The translations under genes were made by a program, and so were the position numbers. A DNA stretch of 10,858 nt from Chloroflexia bacterium (GTDB lineage: Bacteria; Chloroflexota; Chloroflexia; Thermomicrobiales; JALYUS01): assembly GCA_025924435.1 (NCBI GenBank), contig JAICIL010000143.1, positions 1-10,858 on the forward strand, written 5' to 3'. Of the stretch, positions 5,543 to 10,858 are shown piece after piece. Position 1 is the first letter of the stretch; every line of letters starts with the position of its first letter. The notes beneath the pieces are model-generated. The model did no database searches and was not told where the DNA came from. It saw only the letters and a program-made list of their open reading frames with translations.

Positions 5543-6829
5543 TTAGTCGCTCGCGCTATGTTCACTTATGTACAGTCGGACGTAGTCCTCGGCCTGTTCG
5601 AGCGTCTCCACCGCGCCATCCAGCCGCGCATCCCGCAACGCGTCGAGAATCTCCCGATAGACCGGGCCGGGTGCGACACCGAGCGCTTTGAGATGCTTCC
5701 CGAATGAGCGGCGCCAGTGTATTTCCTGCCATTGAATATGGCGAAGTCGTGCAAAAAACGCCACGGCGTTTTTGTGAGCCGGATCATCGTGGAGTAGGGC
5801 GAGCACCGCCTGCTCGCCGATCTGTTCGAGAATGGGTCGAATCGTCGAGAGTCGCGTGGCGACCGCAATCGCTTCTCGCTCTCTCCAAACGCGAACGAGC
5901 CGACGAACCGGTAATTGCATCGCTCCGACCGGAATATCGGCGAGGAGCCGTTCGACGGCTGAATCGTCCTGACGGCACACGAAGAAGGCCCAGACGGGCC
6001 ACGCGGTCGGGACGATGAGCCGCATCCGGTCGGCGACCCATTCGTCCCAGATGAGCACCGGCGATGTCGCGCGCAGCAACCCGAAGGCGTCGAACGCGGC
6101 GAAGCAGGCGACCGCATTAGGTTCGCGGATACCGAGCTCCAGTTCGTGCCGCTTCCGGTCGGGCGAGATCGTCGCCGGCGCGCCATCGGCAATCGCCGCG
6201 CGCAGCAGCATCGCCGTGTGCGGCTCGACGGTGAAGCCGAAGCGCGCGGCGTAGCGCGCGGCGCGGTAGAGTCGCGTCGGGTCGTCGCGGAAACTGGCGT
6301 CGTGCAAGACACGGACGATGCGCGCCCGGAGGTCGGCCAGCCCGCCCGTCGGATCGAGCAGATCCCCGAAGCCACGCGGCGTGATCGGGAGCGCCATCGC
6401 ATTGATCGTGACATCGCGGCGATAGAGGTCTTCATCAATCGTCGTGGGGAATGCCACGACGGGCAGCGCGCCGGGGCGCGGGTAGGTCTCCGTGCGCGCG
6501 GTCGCGATGTCCACGCTCACGTCGCCGCCGTCGCCGCCGGGGACGCGGACGGTCGCGGTGCCGAAGTCGGTCGTCTTCGCGACTTCCGCGTCGGCGGTCG
6601 TCGCGAAGCGCCGCGCGACGGAGCGGGCATCTGCGGTGGTGACGAGATCAATATCGCGCAGGCGCGTATCGCCGCGCAGCAGGTCGCGGACGGGGCCGCC
6701 GACGAGAAACGCCGCGCCGCCTTCCTCCTCGGCGCTTGCCGCAACGCGCAGCAAAACCTCGCGCCGCAGCGCGTCGAGCGCGCTCCAGAGCCTGGATGGA
6801 TCGGGATACTCCGGTCGTACCGCCGTCAT
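5543..6829 (-). CDS. cca: tRNA nucleotidyltransferase / poly(A) polymerase family (class II), CCA-adding type
   Basis: The enzyme builds or repairs the 3' CCA end of tRNAs from CTP and ATP. The ATG at 6829 follows a GGAGGAG site and avoids overlap with the divergent tsaE gene, giving 428 residues, the usual size. The head domain has VGGPVRDLL (43-51), the metal-binding pair D59/D61 in RDIDLVT, D107 in VSVDIATARTE and RRDVTINAMA (137-146). The neck has DDPTRLYRAARYAARFGF (182-199), where base-selecting residues of class II enzymes lie. The remaining 230 residues are the helical body and tail. Sequence alone does not separate full CCA-adding from A- or CC-adding forms, or from poly(A) polymerase; CCA-adding is the default reading. 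It is divergent from the t6A operon, so two tRNA-maturation units share one control region. Confidence 0.9.
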   Translation of the reverse strand: MTAVRPEYPDPSRLWSALDALRREVLLRVAASAEEEGGAAFLVGGPVRDLLRGDTRLRDIDLVTTADARSVARRFATTADAEVAKTTDFGTATVRVPGGDGGDVSVDIATARTETYPRPGALPVVAFPTTIDEDLYRRDVTINAMALPITPRGFGDLLDPTGGLADLRARIVRVLHDASFRDDPTRLYRAARYAARFGFTVEPHTAMLLRAAIADGAPATISPDRKRHELELGIREPNAVACFAAFDAFGLLRATSPVLIWDEWVADRMRLIVPTAWPVWAFFVCRQDDSAVERLLADIPVGAMQLPVRRLVRVWREREAIAVATRLSTIRPILEQIGEQAVLALLHDDPAHKNAVAFFARLRHIQWQEIHWRRSFGKHLKALGVAPGPVYREILDALRDARLDGAVETLEQAEDYVRLYISEHSASD

Positions 6830-6865
6830 ACTCGTGCGTCTCCTCCGCCGTTCGCGGGCGCATGG

Positions 6866-6871
6866 TATCAT
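6866..6871 (+). promoter_or_regulatory. -10 element for a leaderless tsaE mRNA
   Basis: TATCAT lies with its last base 7 nt before the A of the tsaE ATG, the distance expected between a -10 and the transcription start. The mRNA would therefore begin at or next to the ATG. No ribosome site precedes that ATG, which fits a leaderless message. I see no good -35. Confidence 0.5.
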
Positions 6872-6878
6872 TTTCGGC

Positions 6879-7397
6879 ATGAATACCGGCAGCCCCACGC
6901 GCATCGCCGCCCCCTCCCGCACCGTGGAAAGCCATGCCCCGGCGGAGACGGCGCGGCTTGGCGAGCGCGTCGGGCGGGCGGTATGGCCGGGCGATGTGCT
7001 GCTGTTGCGCGGCGATCTCGGCGCGGGGAAGACGCAATTTGCGCGCGGCGTGGCGGCGGGCCTCGGCATTCCCGGCCCGATCCCGTCGCCGACCTTCACG
7101 CTCGTCAACGAGTACGAGGGGCGCGGCGCGGCGGGCGCGGCGGTGCCGCTGGCGCACATAGATCTCTACCGGCTCGGCGAGGGCGGCGACCTCGACTCGG
7201 TCGGTCTCGATGAGTACTTCGGCGGCGATTGGGCGGTCGTCATCGAGTGGCCGGAGCGCGCCGTGGACGATGGTTTCGTGCCGGAATCGTATCTGGACGT
7301 CGCGATTGCCGACGCGGGCGGCGAGGGCCGGATATTGACCTTCACCGGCCGCGGCGACGCCGCACGCCTGCTCGATGACCTCGAGCGGGGGCCATAA
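6879..7397 (+). CDS. tsaE: TsaE, ATPase subunit of the tRNA t6A37 threonylcarbamoyltransferase
   Basis: TsaE binds and hydrolyses ATP and acts with TsaB and TsaD to place threonylcarbamoyl on A37 of ANN-decoding tRNAs in the cytoplasm. The P-loop is GDLGAGKTQFARG (Walker A, K51-T52). The family block PSPTFTLVNEY follows at 69-79, then HIDLYRL (93-99) with the conserved Asp, and DEYFGGDWAVVIEWPER (111-127) with the EW motif. The 172-residue length is normal, slightly long at the N-terminus. The ATG at 6879 is the first plausible start after a -10 box. The frame is open further upstream, but that part is the antisense of the cca gene. The stop codon overlaps the tsaB start, so it heads the operon tsaE-tsaB-rimI-tsaD. 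Confidence 0.93.
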   Translation: MNTGSPTRIAAPSRTVESHAPAETARLGERVGRAVWPGDVLLLRGDLGAGKTQFARGVAAGLGIPGPIPSPTFTLVNEYEGRGAAGAAVPLAHIDLYRLGEGGDLDSVGLDEYFGGDWAVVIEWPERAVDDGFVPESYLDVAIADAGGEGRILTFTGRGDAARLLDDLERGP

Positions 7398-8107
7398 TGG
7401 AGACTGGCGCGGGGCTGCTGCTCGCCCTCGATACGTCGTCGGAGACGATCGGCTTCGCGATCGCGGGGCGCGACCTGCTCCTCGCCGAAGCGATCTGGCG
7501 CGGGCAGCGGCAGGGGACGGCGACGCTGCTCGCGGAGGTGATGCGCGCGCTGGAGGCGTCGGGGCATTCGCAGGATGATCTCCGCGCCGTGGCCGTCGCG
7601 ACGGGTCCGGGGTCGTTCAGCGGCTTGCGCGTCGGCATGGGGATCGCGAAGGGGTTGGCGTTGGGGCTGGACATCCCGATTGTCGGCTGCCCGACGCTGG
7701 CCGTCACCGCCGCCCCCTTCCGCGACGCGCGGCGGCCGGTGTGCGCGACCGTCGCGGCGGGCCGGGGCCGCTTCGCCTACGCGGTGTTCGAGGAGCGGGA
7801 GGGGATGCTGCGCGAGGCGCTGCCCGCGACGCACGGCACGGGCGCGGCAATCGGCGCGGCGCTGGCGGCATATCCCGGCGCGATCGTCTGCGGCGATGTG
7901 GACGGCGCGGCGGCGGAGGCGATCTGTGCCGCCGCGCCGGGCGCGACGATCCCACCGGCGGGCGTGCGCATCCGCCGGCCGGGGGCATTGGCAGCATTGG
8001 CCTGGCGTCGCATACTTACCGGGGAGTCCGACGACCTCGTCGCGCTGGAACCGATCTATCTCCACACGACGGCGCCCGCGAGCGCGCCGCGCGCCACGAA
8101 AGGATAA
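7397..8107 (+). CDS. tsaB: TsaB, TsaD-partner subunit of the t6A complex
   Basis: TsaB is a catalytically inactive ASKHA-fold homologue of TsaD that forms the heterodimer core of the t6A enzyme. The N-terminal phosphate loop is LLALDTSSETIGFAIAG (8-24). The family signature ATGPGSFSGLRVGMGIAKGLA follows at about 68-88. The C-terminal half is alanine/glycine-rich and less conserved, as is usual, and ends with LEPIYLH. It has 236 residues, a typical length. The start ATG overlaps the tsaE stop in TAATG (one base shared), so translation is probably coupled. The stop is directly followed by the GTG of the next gene. The call is secure from both the signature and the operon context. Confidence 0.92.
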   Translation: METGAGLLLALDTSSETIGFAIAGRDLLLAEAIWRGQRQGTATLLAEVMRALEASGHSQDDLRAVAVATGPGSFSGLRVGMGIAKGLALGLDIPIVGCPTLAVTAAPFRDARRPVCATVAAGRGRFAYAVFEEREGMLREALPATHGTGAAIGAALAAYPGAIVCGDVDGAAAEAICAAAPGATIPPAGVRIRRPGALAALAWRRILTGESDDLVALEPIYLHTTAPASAPRATKG

Positions 8108-8803
8108 GTGGCTGTGCCCTACGTGATCGAACCGATGACGATCGAGGACTTGTCCGAGGTTCACGCGGTCGAGGTGCAGTCCGTGCCGACGCCGTGGCCG
8201 ATCAGCGCGTACCGCCGCGAGTTGAACAACCCGCAGGGCAACTATTACCTCGTCTGCCGCTGGCGCCCGCCGGAGGGCACGGCGGCCGAGCGCGCCGAGG
8301 AGCGGCAGGCGCGCGGGCTGTTCCCGCTCTTCCACCGCCATCAGGAACGCACCGGCCCGCCGATGCACGCGCCGATTTGCGGCTTCGCGGGGATGTGGGT
8401 GCAGGCGGACGAGGCGCATGTGACGATCATCGGCGTCGCGCCCGCGCATCGCGGCCGCGGCGTCGGCGAGTACATCTTCACGGCGCTGATTGACGAGGCG
8501 ATGCGCCGGAACGCGACGTGGATCACGCTCGAAGTGCGCGTCTCGAACCTGCGGGCGCAGGGCCTCTATGCGAAGTATGGCTTTAGCGTGCAGGGCACGC
8601 GCCGCCGGTACTACAGCGACGACGGCGAGGACGCCTACGTGATGGCCTCGCCCCCGGCGAACACCGCCGCCTACCGCGAGCAGTACCGCGCGCTCCGGCA
8701 GGCGAACCACGCCCGGATCGCCGCGTTCTACGACTCGCTCGCGGGCGCGGCGGACCCGCGCTCCTATTCGGACGGGCTGGCGCATGGACATCCTGGCGAT
8801 TGA
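8108..8803 (+). CDS. rimI: RimI-type GNAT N-acetyltransferase with internal insertion and C-terminal extension
   Basis: RimI family enzymes transfer acetyl from acetyl-CoA to protein N-termini (ribosomal protein S18 in E. coli). The GNAT core is seen as IEPMTIEDLSEVHAVEVQS (7-25) with PTPWPISAYRREL. The CoA-binding motif is IIGVAPAHRGRGVGEYIF (107-124), and LEVRVSNLRAQGLYAKYGF (141-159) is the RimI signature. A usual RimI has about 150 residues; this one has 231. The excess is a charged insertion at about 52-88 between the first strands and a tail after about 181 (AAYREQYRALRQANHARI, helix-like). I take the GTG at 8108, right after the tsaB stop, served by AAAGGA at 8099-8104; the GTG at 8114 is possible. 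The gene overlaps tsaD by 20 bases. The true target is unknown. Confidence 0.85.
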   Translation: MAVPYVIEPMTIEDLSEVHAVEVQSVPTPWPISAYRRELNNPQGNYYLVCRWRPPEGTAAERAEERQARGLFPLFHRHQERTGPPMHAPICGFAGMWVQADEAHVTIIGVAPAHRGRGVGEYIFTALIDEAMRRNATWITLEVRVSNLRAQGLYAKYGFSVQGTRRRYYSDDGEDAYVMASPPANTAAYREQYRALRQANHARIAAFYDSLAGAADPRSYSDGLAHGHPGD

Positions 8804-9902
8804 ATCGTCGTGCGACGAGACGGCGGCGGCGGTCGTCGGCGGCGGGCGGCATGTTCGCGGCAGCATCATCGCCTCGCAGAACGACCTCCACGCGCGCTAC
8901 GGCGGGGTCGTGCCGGAACTCGCCTCGCGCCGCCATGTGACGGAGATCGTCCCCGTCGTGCGCGCCGCGCTCGACATGGCGGGCTGCACCCTCGACGACC
9001 TCGACGCGCTCGCCGTGACGATGGGGCCGGGGCTGGCGGGGTCGCTGCTCGTCGGTGTCAATGTCGCCAAGAGCCTCGCCTGCGCGCGGGCGCTGCCGCT
9101 GATCGGCGTCAATCACCTCGAAGGGCACTTGTACGCGAACTGGCTCATCCCGCCCGGTGCGTCGGACGCGCCGGAGCCGCAATTCCCCGCCGTCGGGCTG
9201 ATCGTCTCCGGCGGGCATACCTCGCTCGTCCTGATGACCGGGCACGGCGCGTATCGGCCGCTCGGCAGCACGCTGGACGACGCCGCGGGTGAGGCGTTTG
9301 ACAAGGGGGCGCGGTTGCTCGGCCTCGGCTATCCGGGCGGCCCGGCGATCTCCCGCGCGGCGGCGACGGGCGACGCGGCGCGCTTCCCCTTCGCCCATGC
9401 CCGCACGGACAACCCGGCCGATTTCTCCTTCAGCGGCATCAAGACGGCGCTCCTGCGCGCCGTCGCCCCGTACCGCCTGCCGGACGCACCGGCGCCGGAG
9501 CGGGGCGCGGAGACTCCATTCGTCACGCACCGCCCGACCCGCCTGAAGGGCGACACGCCCGTCGCGGATCTCGCCGCCGGGTACGAGGAGGCGATCGTCG
9601 CGATGCTCGTCGCGCCCGTCGCGCGGGCGGCCCGCGAGCATGGCGCGGCGTCCGTCCTGCTCGCCGGGGGCGTCGCCGCGAACCGGCTGCTGCGCGAACG
9701 GCTCGCGGCGGCGGTTGACGCGCCGCTCTTCTGCCCGCCGCCGGTCTATTGCACGGACAACGCCGCGATGATCGCCGCCGCCGCCGAACGCCGCATGCAG
9801 GCGGGCGAGTTCGCCGGTTGGGACCTCGATGTCCAGCCGTCGCTCCGCTTAGAGCGGGTTGCGGAATTACTGAGCTGGTACGACACTGTGGGACATGAGT
9901 AG
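8784..9902 (+). CDS. tsaD: TsaD, catalytic t6A37 threonylcarbamoyltransferase subunit, C-terminus replaced by an IS
   Basis: TsaD (Kae1/Qri7/YgjD family) transfers the threonylcarbamoyl group from TC-AMP to tRNA A37. It starts MDILAIESSCDETAAAVV. Key parts are MGPGLAGSLLVG (80-91), the metal ligands H111 and H115 in NHLEGHLYA, VSGGHTSLVL (141-150), DDAAGEAFDKGARLLGLGYPG (165-185), FSFSGIKTALLR (214-225), LLAGGVAANRLLR (292-304) and the third ligand D325 in CTDNAAMIA. A linker of about 35 residues (226-260) is proline-rich. Natural sequence runs to L356 (QPSLRL), where the family usually ends within a few residues. The codon TTA at 9849-9851 contains the TA target of an IS630 element, and the last 16 residues, ERVAELL through VGHE, are IS-encoded. 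All catalytic parts are intact, so function is probably kept. The ATG overlaps rimI by 20 bases. Confidence 0.95.
   Translation: MDILAIESSCDETAAAVVGGGRHVRGSIIASQNDLHARYGGVVPELASRRHVTEIVPVVRAALDMAGCTLDDLDALAVTMGPGLAGSLLVGVNVAKSLACARALPLIGVNHLEGHLYANWLIPPGASDAPEPQFPAVGLIVSGGHTSLVLMTGHGAYRPLGSTLDDAAGEAFDKGARLLGLGYPGGPAISRAAATGDAARFPFAHARTDNPADFSFSGIKTALLRAVAPYRLPDAPAPERGAETPFVTHRPTRLKGDTPVADLAAGYEEAIVAMLVAPVARAAREHGAASVLLAGGVAANRLLRERLAAAVDAPLFCPPPVYCTDNAAMIAAAAERRMQAGEFAGWDLDVQPSLRLERVAELLSWYDTVGHE
9850..9877 (+). repeat. Left inverted repeat of the IS630 element, with TA target
   Basis: Counting from TA, the left end matches the complement of 10831-10858 at 21 of 28 positions. The first eight bases, TAGAGCGG, are identical. 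TA 9850-9851 is the target copy and lies in the last natural tsaD codon. Confidence 0.85.
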
Positions 9903-10251
9903 AGCATACAGTGGCGATCTCCGGTTTCGTATCGTGCGGGCGGTCGAGGAGGAGGGGATGAGTCAATCCCAAGCCGCCGCTCGTTTCGCCGTCGGCCTCG
10001 CCAGCGTCAAGCGGTATCTGCGCCAGTGGCGGGCCACCGGCACGCTCGCCCCGCGTCCCCATCCCGGCCGACCCCGCGCCATCTCGCCCGCCGTACAGGA
10101 TCGCCTCGTGGCGCTGCTTGTGGCTGACCCCGACGCGACCCTCGCTGTCTACTGTGCGCGGTGGGAGGACGAGACGGGCGTGGTCGTCAGCCCGAGTACC
10201 ATGTGTCGCGCCCAGCGGCGGGTCGGGTGGACGGTGAAAAAAAGTCGCTGA
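9895..10251 (+). CDS. IS630-family transposase, N-terminal DNA-binding part (orfA)
   Basis: The 118-residue product begins MSRAYSGDLRFRIVRAVEEE, the usual IS630 N-terminus. A helix-turn-helix spans about 21-46 (GMSQSQAAARFAVGLASVKR), a GRP linker lies at 58-60 and a second HTH-like part at about 96-114 (VSPSTMCRAQRRVGW). This bipartite head binds the inverted repeats. It stops at TGA 10249 just after VKKSR. In single-frame relatives the same point reads KKKSL and runs into the catalytic domain, so orfA alone lacks the DDE domain. The ATG overlaps the tsaD stop region (9895-9902), so translation may be coupled to tsaD. The ribosome site is weak. Confidence 0.9.
   Translation: MSRAYSGDLRFRIVRAVEEEGMSQSQAAARFAVGLASVKRYLRQWRATGTLAPRPHPGRPRAISPAVQDRLVALLVADPDATLAVYCARWEDETGVVVSPSTMCRAQRRVGWTVKKSR
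10237..10243 (+). promoter_or_regulatory. A7 slippery run joining orfA and orfB by -1 frameshift
   Basis: Seven A residues follow GTG in the orfA frame (GTG AAA AAA AGT CGC TGA). If the lysine tRNA on the second AAA slips back one base, it still pairs with AAA and reading continues AAG TCG CTG ATC into orfB. The result, VKKKSLIASERD, restores the family sequence. A fusion of about 321 residues would form. I did not work out a downstream pseudoknot. Confidence 0.65.
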
Positions 10252-10858
10252 TCGCCAGTGAGCGGGACGAAGCCGCCCGTGTGGCGTGGCGGGCGATGGC
10301 CGCGCTCTGGGACGCCCGCCGCGTGGTGTTCGTGGACGAGAGCGGCACGCAGACGAATATGACGCCGCGCACCAGTCGTGCCCCGCGCGGTCAGCGGGCG
10401 GTGGGGGCAGCACCGCGCAATCACGGCAAGAACACGACGCTGATCGCGGCGCTGTCGGCGGACGGGATGGGGGCGGCGATGACGCTGGAAGGGGCGGCGG
10501 ATGCGGATGCCTTTGTCGCCTATCTACGGCATTTTCTCGTGCCGACGCTCACGCCGGGACAGGTCGTGGTAATGGACAACCTGAGCGTGCACAAGGACGA
10601 GCGGGTGGCGCCGCTGATCGCGGAGGCGAAGTGTCGCTTGGTCTACCTGCCCGCCTACTCACCGGATTTCACGCCGATCGAGCAGGCATTCAGCAAACTC
10701 AAGACCTTCCTGCGACGAGCGGAGGCGCGGACACGGGAGGCATTGGAGGAGGCAATCACTACGGCACTGACGACGATCACCCCGACGGACGCCGCAGGCT
10801 GGTTCACCGCCTGCGGCTATCTGCTCGAAACGGATCAGTCATTATGCGATCCGCTCTA
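10242..10858 (+). CDS. IS630-family transposase, C-terminal DDE catalytic part (orfB), 3' end at the window edge
   Basis: Read in the -1 frame from AAG 10242, this 205-codon stretch encodes the integrase-like catalytic domain. The first Asp is in VVFVDESGTQTNM, the second in VVVMDNLSVHKDE, and the Glu in YSPDFTPIEQAFSKLK. Exactly 34 residues lie between the second Asp and the Glu, giving the DD34E spacing of the IS630/Tc1-mariner group. No in-frame ATG precedes the first Asp except the one at 10296, so production most likely depends on frameshifting from orfA. The last codons are GAT CCG CTC TA, and the frame is open to the window edge. The final TA is the target duplication, so a stop codon would need A or G as the next base. 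The domain looks complete and possibly active. Confidence 0.88.
10831..10858 (-). repeat. Right inverted repeat of the IS630 element, with TA target
   Basis: The complement of this segment begins TAGAGCGGATCGC and matches the left end at 21 of 28 positions. TA 10857-10858 is the second target copy. The repeat also encodes the last residues of the transposase (ending CDPL). Confidence 0.85.

Larger units (their letters stand above)
9852..10856 (+). mobile_element. Complete IS630-family insertion sequence, 1005 bp
   Basis: The element is bounded by imperfect inverted repeats (9850-9877 and 10831-10858, counted with TA) and flanked by TA on both sides, the target duplication known for IS630/Tc1-type transposition. 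Inside is one transposase split over two overlapping frames (9895-10251 and 10242-10858), joined at an A7 run. The size is normal for IS630. It is inserted in the same direction as the tsa operon and in the last codons of tsaD, so operon transcription should run into the transposase. The window ends on the second TA. Confidence 0.9.

Noticed and set aside
7166..8869. Minus-strand open frame of 567 codons opposite tsaE, tsaB and rimI
   Set aside because: It spans three recognisable plus-strand genes and is a low-complexity shadow.
1..10858. CRISPR array, tRNA/rRNA gene or defence island
   Set aside because: No regularly spaced repeats, no tRNA-like cloverleaf or T-loop sequence, and no defence-family protein was recognised on either strand.

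Overview
This is a GC-rich bacterial window with strongly G/C-biased third codon positions, frequent GTG starts, purine-rich Shine-Dalgarno sites and many small palindromic or mobile elements. The gene content (t6A operon, CCA-adding enzyme, Tat-type SH3b/NlpC-P60 hydrolase, IS630 element) would fit a monoderm such as a Chloroflexota/Thermomicrobia-like lineage. That placement is inference from style, not from a marker gene.

Layout. Positions 1-317 hold the 3' end of an APH-type phosphotransferase. An accessory stretch follows (318-2640): a 146-bp MITE-like element with 20-bp perfect terminal repeats (CTAG included), a 117-bp imperfect palindrome, a minus-strand gene of unknown function (968-1441), a possible 46-residue basic protein (1533-1673), and a decayed formyltransferase pseudogene (about 1955-2459). 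On the minus strand come a glycerophosphodiester phosphodiesterase (2641-3456), whose C-terminus is rewritten by a small hairpin element, and a secreted SH3b/NlpC-P60 peptidoglycan hydrolase (3690-5024). The hydrolase has its own sigma70-like promoter, a leader of about 200 nt and a clean intrinsic terminator.

The right half is tRNA-centred. A class II tRNA nucleotidyltransferase (5543-6829, minus) diverges from a tightly packed plus-strand operon tsaE-tsaB-rimI-tsaD (6879-9902). TsaE, TsaB and TsaD are the partners that transfer threonylcarbamoyl to A37 of ANN-decoding tRNAs. TsaC, which makes the threonylcarbamoyl-adenylate, is not in the window. RimI is a GNAT acetyltransferase that often sits in this operon. 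tsaE seems to be read from a leaderless mRNA.

A complete 1005-bp IS630-family element (9852-10856) is inserted at a TA inside the last codons of tsaD. It gives TsaD a foreign 16-residue tail and a stop codon. The transposase is split at an A7 run (orfA/orfB), as in programmed -1 frameshifting. The window ends exactly on the second copy of the TA target.

I see no CRISPR array, tRNA or rRNA, and no clear undescribed multi-gene system. The most interesting points are the mobile elements that remodel or abut gene 3' ends (tsaD, the phosphodiesterase, the 968-1441 gene), the structured leader of the hydrolase gene, and the frameshifting and borrowed stop of the IS630 element.
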